Below are positions 21,596 through 32,300 of a stretch of 64,000 bases of DNA, in pieces. How positions within the stretch are numbered: the first letter of the stretch is position 1; each line of letters opens with the position of its first letter. The position numbers and the translations under genes were made by a program. This stretch comes from Hsuehochloa calcarea (lineage: Eukaryota > Streptophyta > Magnoliopsida > Poales > Poaceae), in NCBI GenBank assembly GCA_036346395.1, contig CM070594.1, positions 27,685,385-27,749,384 of the forward strand, given 5' to 3'. Below the pieces are notes generated by a model, which was not told the origin of the DNA, ran no database searches, and saw nothing but the letters and a program-made list of their open reading frames with translations.

Positions 21596-22425
21596 CTCCT
21601 TCGCATCATCGCATGTGTGAAACCTCAACGTTGGCCTCGCTCACAAGGAGACCTCGTCGGCATTCTCCTTCCATGTCGAGCAAGACCTCACTTGTTGTCT
21701 CCTCCTCGCAGTGCTGGAATCGCTCCAAACTTCGTAAGTTCGGTTTTTAGCCTCCTGTAGTTCTTGAATGTTGCATATAATGTATTCGACAAATGCCTGG
21801 ATTTCTAGCGGGGATGCAAGCGGCATGAAGTGGCGCTAGTGGCGCGACGCGGCACGGTGCGGCTCTGATAAGGCTTGGACGCGGCTTGATACTGGCGGCG
21901 CGCAGTGGCCTTGGCGCCGTGCAATGGTGGTGCTGCTCACCAGCAGGTGGGCAGAGCGAGCACCGCCAGAAGCGGCGAGCAAAGGAGCGATCAAGAGGCT
22001 AAGGCGAAGCAGAGGTGGATGGGCCAGGCCGGCTAGGTTGGTCCAGGAGAAAGAAATAGAGGTGGGCTGGCTGGGTTGGGCCTAGATAGAAAAAAAGAAG
22101 GGAGATGGGCTGGATTGGGCTGGGAAATTAAGAATGAAAAGTTTGGGCTCGGTCCAAAGAAGGGAAATCGGCTTCGGCCCACGGAAATTTAGAGGGATTT
22201 CAAATTTGAATTTGAATTAGAACTTCGGTCGAGGTTTGATTTGAAAGAGACTAAGATTGAATTTGAATATGAATTTAGTGAATTTGAACTTTGAATTAGG
22301 AATTAAATTTTGATTTTGAAGATTTGGACTCGAGAACAACAAATTAAATCCAAATAAGATCTAAATACTTTGAAATAATTAATTTCAAATAATTTTTGAA
22401 TAACAACCAAATTTAGGATGTTACA
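21596..22425 (-). repeat. Gypsy-type LTR remnant
   Basis: The right end GGATGTTACA (22416-22425) inverts to TGTAACATCC, the same start as the unit at 8539-9301. Inward it has the AT-rich strip with repeated AATTTGAA and then GC-rich sequence with GGGCTGG motifs, as in other LTRs here. The left border is not visible. The first part to about 21830 could be flanking host sequence. Confidence 0.45.
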
Positions 22426-22645
22426 TATGGTATCTACACACAGGCAATGGTGCCTGTGACGAGCTCGTCGAAACGGAAAAAAAAAATCAAGTTTCAGTAT
22501 GTAAGCAATCAATCTAGGCAGGCATGTACTAACTACCTAAGGAAGAGTAATCGTTTGCAATCTTGCACAATGCACAATGAAATTTAACAACAGGAGGTAG
22601 ATACGGCTATAAATTGAACAAACATGGGCATCGTGGAGCATGGAT

Positions 22646-22717
22646 TAGGCCCTGTTTGGTATGGCTCCAACTCCTAGCTTCTTAGTTGGAGTAGGTGGAG
22701 CTGTGCCAAACGGGCTA
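22646..22717. repeat. Short fold-back, hAT-MITE-like
   Basis: TTAGGCCCTGTTTGGTATGG on the left pairs with CCAAACGGGCTAA on the right. The GGCCCTGTTTGG start with CTCCAACTCC is typical of hAT-derived MITEs in grasses. Further CTCCA/TGGAG words continue to about 22810, so the full element may be longer. Confidence 0.45.
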
Positions 22718-23254
22718 ACTCCACAAAACTGTTGGAGTTAGAGCAACCTGGAGTAGAGCAGTCGTCTAGTACAATTTGTAGGAGCAGATAAAAACTTGCT
22801 CCAAGTGAGGAGCTGTGGACCAGTAAAATAAAATATCCCTAAAAGTTAAAAGTACTTACCCACAAATTGCCACTCAACTACCCCCGAACCCGCCTCCCTT
22901 CCCGAACCCTCCGTCCCCCATCCCTTCGCCTCCGCCCCTCACCCCTTCCTCCCCCAGACGCCCCCACCCCGACGCCTCCGCCCCCACGGCGGCCGACCTC
23001 GCAAATCAGAGGGAACCAAGCAATTATCCTCTATTTCAGAAACATCGGAGATTTCGTCTTCCTTCGAAATTTTTATAATTCGTTAAAAATAATTAAAAAT
23101 GGACAAATTACATCCTAAATATGATTTTGGACAAAATTGATCAAATTAAGTCCAAATTTTAAGTTCAGTCTGTAAACTTACCGAAATTTTGAACCGAAAT
23201 TTCAGTGAATTCGACTGCCAACGAATTTTTTTTGAAAACGAAATAAAGTTCCTT

Positions 23255-23426
23255 GACTCGAGCTCGAGCTCCTTGAAGGGCCACTGGTTGGGGATCCCGG
23301 GTCCTTCTCGACCTTCTTCTCGGGGTTCTTGTCCTTCTGAGCCTCCTCGCGCTTCTTACGGTGGTGCTCCTGCACCATGTACTTCTGCCACAGCGAGACG
23401 CGCTTGCTCTTGCTCTTCTTCACTAT
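23255..23426 (-). pseudogene. Nucleostemin-like GTPase (NSN1/GNL3 type) N-terminal fragment
   Basis: On the minus strand the frame reads VKKSKSKRVSLWQKY, EHHRKKREEAQKD and KKVEKDPG, the basic nucleolar-targeting N-terminus of plant nucleostemin-like proteins, which act in ribosome biogenesis. In that family the protein starts MVKKSK; here the codon before VKK is ATA (23424-23426), so the start is lost. After EKDPG one base is missing, and the following words (IPNQWPFKELELE in the next frame) show a frameshift near 23300. Nothing of the GTPase domain follows. This looks like a captured or retroposed gene piece. Confidence 0.7.
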
Positions 23427-24403
23427 CTTGTCCGCCGCCGCCTCCTCTTCTTCTTGTGCTTCTCACCGCCGCCGCTGGTGGGGTCGGGGGGAGCCGTCGA
23501 GGGGAAGAAGGGTGGGTGCGTGCGCGGCAGCATGGGAGGAGTAAAGGTTTTAGTCGATGGATGGGCGCCGTCCGGTGGTCGGTCAAATTAATGGGCTGAG
23601 CCGAGAAGAAACTCTGCTCCATTGGTGGGTAGAGAGGGCTGCTTATTTGGCGGTCTAGCGGTTCAGTTTTGCAACGGTAAAGGCCTTACATCAATATGAA
23701 ATAGGAGGCTGATTCCATCTTTTCCAACTGATCTTCATCTTGCAAGTAAGGGTTCTCGAGTAAACAAGTTGTAAATCGTTACAAAATCTTACAGGAATAA
23801 AGGCTGCAGATAATCAAATTCGCAGGTACCAACCTTCTTCCTGCATGCTTAACCGTTTGATTGCAGTCCTCATGATTAACTAAGAGTTTGCTCTTGGTCT
23901 CAAGAAGATGCTCAAATTCACACAGGTAGACATCTCCGATGTAGCAGTACTAGTTAGAACTTTCATGACAAATGTAAGAAAAATATTCCTCTAATATCCA
24001 CTGTCCAGTGAAACGAAGAAAATAAATGCTAGTACAATAGTAAACTTCCTGAGAAAGGGATGTTCTGTTGTACATTCTTGAATGAAAACCACTCTGAAAT
24101 GGCTTTACATTTTAGGCTTTGGTTGCTCGTACGTACGTTTTTCAACCTAGTAAGCCTTACAACGAGTAAGTTTGTACAACTAGCTAGGTCAGGTGGTCCC
24201 TTGCAGATTGTGAAGGATTGGGCTGTGGAAACAACAACAAACTCAACGAACGGGTCACCATTTGAACTATGCTGTTCGTAATTGTTGTCAGCTAAGGGAG
24301 TTTTTGGGTTGTATTGGCAGTTTATCGCTGCGTAAGTGCAAATGTAGCCGTTGTTAGCCCTATGCCGCATGGTGACCATACAGACGAGGTCCTGGCACTG
24401 ACA

Positions 24404-24520
24404 CGCGGAGAAACCGCATGACGGCCGTGCGGGGGAGAAGAAACCGCACGACGGCTGTGCGGGGGAGGAAAATATCGCACTCTGGCCGTTCGGTGGAGGA
24501 GCCTACAGCACGGCGGCTAC
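24404..24520. repeat. GC-rich imperfect tandem repeat, about 30 bp
   Basis: Three to four units with GAAACCGCA(T/C)GACGGC and (T/C)GTGCGGGGGA recur at 24411, 24442 and, degenerated, 24472. A related block GGTGGAGGAGCCTAC.GCACGG occurs on both sides of the fold-back that follows (24493 and 24716). Confidence 0.55.
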
Positions 24521-24536
24521 CTTTTCTCTCTCCCTT

Positions 24537-24698
24537 TAATAGTGTTGTCGGTAGGAATTTTTAAATATAGCATATGAGCTCAAAAAATTATGAATCTTTT
24601 ATGAAGCATCCCGACACAGTGTACTTGCTTGTGTAATTTTTCCATAACTATTTGAGCTCATGTCCTATATTTAAAAATTCCTACGAACAACACTATTA
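24537..24698. repeat. Long hairpin / fold-back element
   Basis: The two arms of about 48 bases are inverted copies with few mismatches: TAATAGTGTTGT.CGTAGG at each end, continuing through TTTTTAAATATAG to TGAGCTCAAA. The loop is about 65 bases. Size and symmetry fit a small fold-back transposon or a precursor of small RNAs. Confidence 0.75.
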
Positions 24699-24892
24699 TG
24701 TAGGAGAGAGAAACGGTGGAGGAGCCTACCGCACGGTGGCCACCATTCTCACCACCTAGCCTCCCTCCTCTGCACATCTAGAATTTCTAGCGCCAACGCA
24801 CCACTCCCCTTGGGTGCAGTGCTACGCGTAGGCAACACATTCAGAATTACCGACACTAACGTAGTGACTCCTCGTTAAACAGCTATAAATAC

Positions 24893-24901
24893 CGAACTCT
24901 C
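24893..24901 (+). promoter_or_regulatory. TATA box of the 24.9-kb unit
   Basis: CTATAAATA after a CTCGTTAAACAG context, with CT-rich sequence 20-60 bases downstream. It is a strong match to a plant TATA box. Confidence 0.5.
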
Positions 24902-25959
24902 GCAGTTGCTCATTGCTCATCTCATTTGTGTTTCCCTTCTCGTTCTCGCACTCGTCGCGAAGAACTCAGAGAACATAACATAATTTAAAAAATAGAGATT
25001 AATTATTTGATTACTTCTCGTCGCTCGTCACTCGGCTATTTTTTATTGATTCCCCTGAAGGGCAGGTAATTTATCAGATACTTTTATCGTTATTACTGTA
25101 GTCGTAGTTAATCAGTCTTAGTCAGCTAGTCGTAATTAATGCAGCTTATTTTGTAACGTGTATAATATAGTTGTAGTTACGGTGTTTGTAATTTATTAGT
25201 GCATGGTACTTTGTGGTGATTAATCAGTCATAATGCTCATAGGCTTTGTTATTTTCGGTATGAACTAGTCAGTGGTTTAAAATGAGTTGAAATAATTACT
25301 TGTAGTTAGTTTAGTGGTAATTAATTTGCCATAATTAGTTTAGTGGTTATTTGCCTGGCATATTAAATTAGTGAAAATTAACTACTCATAATTAATTTAG
25401 TGGTAATTAATCAGTTGTAAATAGTTTACTAGCAATTATTTAGGCATAACTAATTTAGTGCAAAATAGATAGTTGTAAGTAATTAAGTGGTAATGAACAT
25501 GTGGTGCAATGTTGGTAAGCACGGTAGTAATGAATTACTCGTAATTAATTTTGGGAGAAGTAACCAAATTGTTGGTAATTAAATTAAGTATTTGTATTTA
25601 ATTACACATATGTAATCGATCACTTGCATGCAATTTGTCGTCATTGTTTGCTATATTGCGTACCGCGGATGGTGTTGTTGTGGTTTTAGGTAATTTCGAA
25701 TATGCAAGACTTAGTAGTGTTTTATGGCGATGGTCTCGTACGGACTGGACCCGATGGGTTGGACCTATTGAGATGCCATTACAAGGTGGTTCGAGTGGAG
25801 GGGCTCGACGTGATGAATATTCGTGGAGCTTCAAGCTACATCCAAAGGGAGTTCAATCACGAGGCAATGACGAAGAAACTTGTGATCGAGGCACTTATCC
25901 TTATGATTTCTATTACTCCACCAAAATGCCATACATTTGATTCATTCTCAAAATCATAA
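24893..25959 (+). pseudogene. Transcription-unit remnant with a transposase-associated-like exon
   Basis: A TATA box (CTATAAATA, 24893-24901) is followed by CT-rich leader-like sequence, a possible donor GGGCAG-GTAATT (about 25063) and an AT-rich intron-like stretch with repeated TTTAGTGGTAATTAAT words. A possible acceptor TTTTAG lies at about 25683-25690, before an 86-codon frame at 25702-25959 (MQDLVVFYGDGLVRTGPDG, later SSYIQREFNHEAMTKKLVIEAL). It resembles the N-terminal piece of Mutator-type element proteins in grasses, but I am not sure of that. No transposase core follows. Confidence 0.4.
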
Positions 25960-26099
25960 TATACCTTTGATACATTTTTATTAACTGCTTATCATACAAG
26001 TCCTCGATGGCCTCAGCTAGGCCTAAGGATACAACATGTGTCAGCATATTGTCCAAGATGCCTTACGTGCCATCTTGGTTAGGGATTGCTTCCATGTCG

Positions 26100-26758
26100 A
26101 CTTTGGTAGTTGTGATGCTTATAGCTGCACGGAAAATCCGTCATTGTAGTTCAACCGACTTGGTGACCATCTGGTTTAGATGACACTCCTTAGGATGGTG
26201 ATCATGCCCCTCGTAGAGAAAACAAGTGACTTTGGTAGTCGGATGTCTTCCTTATGGGTGGTCTTTGTTGCAGTTGGGACAATTTGTAGTGCACTGGTTG
26301 TGGTAGTGTCCTTTCTCACCACAACGTTGACAGCCCTTGCCCTTCGTAATCCACGAGAGTCCCTTTTTTGTTTCCTTTAGACCACATGTTTTAACGAAGT
26401 GCCCATGTTCACCACAGCCAAAGCAAACGCCTTGCCTTCATCGCCCTTCATGGCAGTTGGACACGAAGTGGCTCACCTTGCCATATCCGAAACATGTGAT
26501 AGTTCGTTGAATCCCAAGGAGTGGTGGTGTGAGTCCTACCATGGAGACTTGGTTTTTCTATGGGCAATGGTTGATGGGTGGCAAAATCTTAAGTTCTTCG
26601 AACTCCACCACGATGTAGCGTTTCTTCGATTTGCACTGGCAAGATTTTGTTGTGTTGGTCGGTTGCAACCCACCTGACGTGCGGCAATGCTTAAGGGTTT
26701 TGTCTTGGTCTTGCATGCTTGTTGCCTTGGTTTTGATGTCTGTTGGCATTTTCAGCAA
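26100..26758 (-). pseudogene. Gag-like protein with several CCHC zinc knuckles (element A)
   Basis: On the minus strand the text begins at about 26752 with MPTDIKTKATSMQDQDK and a basic stretch KSKKRYIVVEFEELKILPP. Four knuckle-like blocks follow in order: CFGYGKVSHFVSNC (second Cys lost), CFGCGEHGHFVKTC, CQRCGEKGHYHNQC, and a degenerate CFLYEGHDHHPKEC. Stops and a frame change interrupt them. Several consecutive knuckles are unusual in gypsy gag, which normally has one or two. The protein would bind nucleic acid. Confidence 0.6.
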
Positions 26759-27309
26759 AGAACAAAAGGGATTAGCACGAGATAGGGAGAAGATCGCGGG
26801 GATAAAGTCACTAAACCCATTTTCCTTTTAAAATTTAGGATTTTAACATACGTAAAGTCGGGAAGGCTCAAACAATCACACAAATCTTTTTTAAAACAAG
26901 CTTTTACTGTGACTACAAAATGCAATGCCCATAGACACACAGGCAGGGCACAAGTTCCAACTAAAATCTCACGACAGTACAATGACTACTCGTGGAAATA
27001 CACACATGGAAGTGCATAGTTTTGCGCACAAGGGTTAATTAAAATGAGATTGCCTTATCCTTAACAAGTCGTCACGTTCCTGAACTTAAGTATGTGAAGT
27101 GCGGGTAAGCGGAATAGGAAACTAATCATCTTTTGAAAACAAAAGAAGATCCATCATAGGTAAGAGAGAGAGTAATCTTTAGGAGGGATGAGAATGAGCA
27201 ATATTACTTATATTTTCACAAACCTTTTGTAGGTGCAAATAGATTTTGAAAATTTTCAATAATGAAACTAATGGCAATGCTAACTAAAGTCACGACCTAC
27301 AGTCGATAT

Positions 27310-27322
27310 GGCTCTGATACCA
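27310..27322 (-). other. Primer-binding site of gypsy element A
   Basis: The minus strand reads TGGTATCAGAGCC, a perfect initiator methionine tRNA complement, four bases from the LTR. Confidence 0.85.
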
Positions 27323-27326
27323 AGTC

Positions 27327-27534
27327 TGTCAGACCCTAAATTTCTAGTTTGGAATCCTCTGTGTTCATAGTACCAGTCCTGGTATCAGTAGCTAGTACTC
27401 ATAGTTACATTATTGGATATCAACACATATCATAAAAATATAAAGCTATTGCATAATAATAAACAAAAGCGTAAATATACCTTATAGCGTTTGTCTTTCA
27501 GAATGGTCGATCAGGCCAAATATCTTAAAGAATC
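27327..27534 (-). repeat. LTR of gypsy element A, left part
   Basis: It starts TGTCAGACCC beside the primer-binding site. The LTR is cut at 27534 by copia element B and resumes at 45150; GAATC is duplicated at the cut (27530-27534 and 45145-45149). Confidence 0.75.
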
Positions 27535-29272
27535 TGTGGATATCATGGGGATATGCTCCAAATCTTAGGATGATGTGACAATTGGCAATGGTGTTAACAG
27601 TTTATTGTTTCACGTGTTTTCGATGAAGTTTCAGAACTGTCAGTGACAAATCCGACCGCCACAAGATGGCGGTCCGACCGTCCCCAATCCAGAGGGACCA
27701 GGCCATGAGTGGCGGTCGGACCGGCCGTACCAAAAAGTGTCAAAATGAGCTGGGCCAAAATTAGAGGGTGTAGGCAAGTGAGGGGATTCTATTGCACTTG
27801 GTCCCATAATTTTTGGAGTCTCCAGTCAAAAGTTCTATTCGTTTTAAATTTCCAGAAGGTTTCAGAATTTCTGGGCTTGAAATTCGGCTAAGTCCTTTAG
27901 GCGGCTCGACCGACATATAGTCAAGGGTCCGACCGGCAGAAGCTGAGGTCCGACCGCCCCGAGGGGCGGTCGGACCGGTTGTCACTTGAACGCCGGCCTT
28001 CGTGGCGGCGTTGTTCGTTGGTTAGGTCAAAGTCATGAGTTTCAGGCATATGTATTGTATGATGCATGTTTTGACTAACATGGGTCAAGTTGTGAAGAAC
28101 TTATTCCCAAAATCGGTTTACTTGTCTTTGTTTGTGCAGGTTGCTTGGTGGTCAACGACGAGGATAATCGGGACTAGGCTTGGAGAGCTGAGGTCCAGAA
28201 CGATCGACGATGCCGGGTGAGGTCATTGACTCAAGCGTGACGCAAGATGGACAAGGGTGACCTATTAGTAAATCCGAGGCGCAAGATGGCGCTAGGTGAA
28301 GCTGTTTAGGTCAAAAGGTTAAAGACGGTGCTTTGCGAAGCGTGCGTGTGTGACCCGTTTGTTAGTTGGCCTTAACGGGAGTCCAATAGGATCAAACTTC
28401 TAGAAGGTCTAAGCCTCCACTATAAATAGGAGAGGGTGGTGGCTGCACCACCTCTCAACCCTCTTTATATTAGAAAACCCTAATTTTGTTTAGGGAGAGC
28501 TAGGCGTGGAGGCTAGGGTTCTTGAAGGTTTGATTGGATTTTCATGCTCTTGGATTGACCACTTATCCTTGATGGAGTGGGTGTAATCCAGCATCAATCA
28601 CGTTTTAATGTATACAAGGTTTGCTTGAGATAAGTCTCTTTTCGTTCTTGCTCTCAATTTTGTGATTTTAGGGCTTTCATTGATCCACGAGTTTTTGCTT
28701 GATATCGTCACGTGGATTAGCTTTCTGTGTTGTGTGGGAACTCATCTAGGATCTTCGTGATCATCAATCACCCACGAGCAAGCGATTGGATCTAGTTTTC
28801 ACTTTTGCTCGGTTTAAGACCTTTCTCCAATCAGATCGTAAAGGATCTTTGATTGTCCAAGAATTATCATAATTGTTGATTGGAATAGGTCCTTAATATC
28901 ATAGAGAAGGTGTATACCAAGTTTCGTGAAGTTTGGAGTTGAGAATCAAAAGTTAGATCTATTTGCAACTTCGTCATCGTTCTTCGTTCTTCGTTGTTCG
29001 AGCTCAAGGTCCGAAGCCTTGAGGGCACCGGTCCGACCGCCACTAACACATCGGCCGACATCGCGTCTTCGATTTGTGCTTTAGCTTTTGTTGATTTTAT
29101 CGATTATTTAGAGGGTAAATTGGATTCAATACTAGTCTTCCATTTGATCGGTATATTGATCTTCATAGCTTCCTCATAGCTATTGGAGTGAAATTGTGTT
29201 GAATTCATAATTTGTGAAAAAGTGAGTGTGCTCCTATTCACCCCCCCCTCTATTCGCGTTTTCGGTCCAACA
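27535..29272 (+). repeat. 5' LTR of copia element B
   Basis: 1738 bp. Palindrome islands of the GGTCCGACC / GGTCGGACC type lie at 27651-27726 and 27903-27978 in U3 and again near 29030 in U5. The TATA box is at 28420-28428 (CTATAAATAGG context). The end TTCACCCCCCCCTC...GGTCCAACA is typical of long grass copia LTRs. Confidence 0.92.
28420..28428 (+). promoter_or_regulatory. TATA box of copia B 5' LTR
   Basis: CCACTATAAATAGGAG, conserved as CCACTATAAATAGGGG in the 3' LTR at about 44256-44264. Confidence 0.7.
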
Positions 29273-29274
29273 AG

Positions 29275-29286
29275 TGGTATTAGAGC
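29275..29286 (+). other. Primer-binding site of copia element B
   Basis: TGGTATTAGAGC, two bases after the LTR, with one mismatch to the canonical initiator methionine tRNA complement. Confidence 0.85.
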
Positions 29287-29303
29287 CCGGTTAGTTCAAT
29301 CTT

Positions 29304-32300
29304 TGTAACAGCCCAAAATTTCAATTTCATTTAAAAATAAGACTTTATTAATTTTTGTGGATTTTCTGGAATTTTTAAAAGCTTTTCAATAAATTATATT
29401 AAGGCTAAAAGAATTTATGTGCAAAATCTATTACCAACTAAAAGTTGGAATTATTTTATTTAAGTCCAGAATGCCTCATAGAATTTATGTGAATTTTCTC
29501 AAAATTTTTGGACTTCATTTACTATTTTCTAAAGCTTATTTGAATTTCTCGAATTAAATCAATTGAAAAGGTTTAAAATCTTTTGCAACAAAGATCGGCC
29601 AAGCCCAAGACCTGCACGCCCCGCCCAATCCTCCCCGCGCCTAATTAATGCGGACCGTCCGATCGAAATCGGACGGCCGATAGCAATCCACTCGCGCCCT
29701 TCTCTCTTGCTCTGTCTCGCCGATAAAGGGCCCCACCAGCCGTCGTCTTCCTCCTCCCTTTCTTCCCCTCACGCCGCGCTCTCGCCGCCATTGCCGCTTC
29801 GCCTCGGGCTCGTCACTCCGCGATTCCTCCTCTCTTCACTCGCCATCACGCGCATTAATCGCCTCACTCCGCTGCTCATTCCCGCCATTACCCCCTCTTA
29901 ACTCCCTTAACGCCTTGCGCCGGCTCGCGCCATTAACGCCGCGACACGATCTCCATCTCCGGCCTCCTCGCCTATAAAAGCCGCCCGGCCGCGCATTCTC
30001 TCCCACATTCCATTCCACCAACTCTCGAATTTCGCCACTCTCTCTCGCCAAATTGAGTTTTTCTCTCGCGGCGAAGCTTCGTCTTCCCGATTCCCCGCCA
30101 CAACCTTCCCGGCCACCCGTCTACACCATCGCCTTGATTGCCTCGCCGCGATCCTGCACCCTCTCGTCCCCTCAAGATCGCCGAGCTCTACTTCCGCCAG
30201 ATCAACCTTCGCCGCCACTCGCCGACGCCGACGACCTTCCGGTCACTCTCGCCGCCACTGTAGCGCCCTAGAACCAAGCGTTCTCCCTCTCTATCTATTG
30301 CGACCACCGAGCTCGCCCACCGCTGCTCGTCACTGCGCCATCGGTTCCGGAAGCCTCCCTCTCCGGCGCCGACGTGGTTAGCCACCTCGGCGCCACATCA
30401 GCGCCACCTCTCCTACTCTGCAAGTGCGTGGCCACGTGGATGCCGGCAGCACACAGCGCCAAAGACAAAATAGCTCTTTCACATCAGTCTTTGTGAGCCG
30501 AGTCCACCGTGGACTTGAAAACACCGTGGACTCGATCCATGACTGTTTGGGCCCACATGTCGGCCTCGATTACAAGATTACTGACGCCACCAAGGCGCAA
30601 TAAATAGAATTTCCTTTAGAAATTTAATTCGGAAATTCGAAATTTGATTTTTGAATTAAAATTAGATTTAAACTTCCAGAGCTCGTATTTCTTCATACAA
30701 ACTCCGATTTAGGTGATTCAAATTTCTAAATTTGTATAAAATCAAGATCTAGCTAACTAAACCAAAATTATTTAATTTGGAGTTAATTTGAATTTTCATT
30801 TGAATTTATTTGTGTTCATTTGAATTCTGCTTGAATTTGGAATATTTTCACGTATAGATTTTGACGACTCAGGAGAGCTTGACCCTATTGAAGAAGTAGA
30901 ATACTGTGAATTTGAGCAAGGCAAGTTACACCATTGACCATTTTGCCCCAATATTTAAAATTATTTAATTCTGTTTTAAATTATTATTGCATGCATAATT
31001 GTATTTAATTATTTTAAATTCTGTTTTAAATATTTAATTATTCCAATTCCTTTGTATAGCCAAATTTGATTGTTGTATTATCAATTCCTTGTAACCTTAG
31101 TCAAATGAATTTAAAATAAATATATGCATAGCAAATGCTTAGACCATGAAATATTTGACTTTGGGAGAATTTAGCCAAAATTTCATAAATTGATAAAAGC
31201 CTATGACATTGCCTTGTCATGGTGGACTTTTGCAAATGTCTTTGAAAATTTAAAATAAAAGAAAATGGTTTGTACTTGGGCAAACATGGACCGTTAGTGG
31301 GTGCAAGTTTATGCACTGGCTCGTCTGTTAGGATCGAGACCTGGGTTATTATTGAAAGTTGCCCAAGTAGATTAAGGACCGCCTTTGAGCCGCATCTTGC
31401 AAAAGCTCCACCGCACTACCACATGTTCTCGTATGGGCGTAACCGGGCTTAATAATTTGTATTACCTCGGTATTGTTTATGCCATTTTTGTTGTGTGGGT
31501 GTCGGTTAGACTTTATTCCCACTTGGCGCAAGAGGGGTTTCCTACAGTGGTTAGCCTAATGGAAGTGAAACCTTAGCGGGCATATTGGTATTGAGGTAGT
31601 GCATTGGAAACGCCTTGATAATTGCCTAGTCACACACCTAAGGAAGTGTGTATTGGCCGACATAGCGCAAATTATCTCTTGTGGGTAAAGTTGTACAACC
31701 TCTGCAGAGTGTAAATCTATTCGAATAGCCGTGTCCACGGTCATGGACATGCTGAGCAAAGCCACTCTAAGTTAGATTTGTTTTGGTTTTAAAATAACTT
31801 TGGACATGATTTGAGGATGGTTAATCCTTGTGGTAAATTTGGCGGGTAGCCTTGTGATAGGAGGGTATCCTTCACTATGTTTCATATGGAGGTTATCCAC
31901 TATAAAATGATCAATTTTAAATCGATTTTAGTTATATAATGAAAATGTGCCTTGAAACTTAGTATAACTATTTAAACCAAAAGGTCGATTTATGCAAATA
32001 AACCCTACAACCTTCCTTTGAATAACTTATGCATGCATTCTAAATTCTTTATTGGGTGTAATTTGCGAGCACAGTTGTAGTGCTCACTCTTGCTGAATAT
32101 TATTATTCAGGAGAAGACTGCTATCCAGAAGGTGAGGAACAGGACGATTAGGCAATGACCTCCGCATTTATTGCCTGTGGCGTATCGTGTGGCTACCATT
32201 ATATTTTGCTTCCGCTAATGTTTTATTTGGCCTCCGCCCCGCTTGTAATAAACTCTATGAATATTAAATATACACGCTGGATATGTTTGTGATAACATTT

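Larger units (their letters stand above)
25985..27326 (-). mobile_element. Gypsy element A, internal region remnant
   Basis: The region lies left of the primer-binding site and LTR of element A and is read on the minus strand. It contains a gag-like region with several CCHC knuckles and then stops. Protease, RT and the 3' LTR are absent, so the element is truncated near 26.0 kb. Confidence 0.65.

Noticed and set aside
29660..30450. GC-rich exon-like frames in both strands
   Set aside because: They lie in the 5' LTR of gypsy C and are repeated at 38030-38850 in the other LTR with disrupting indels.
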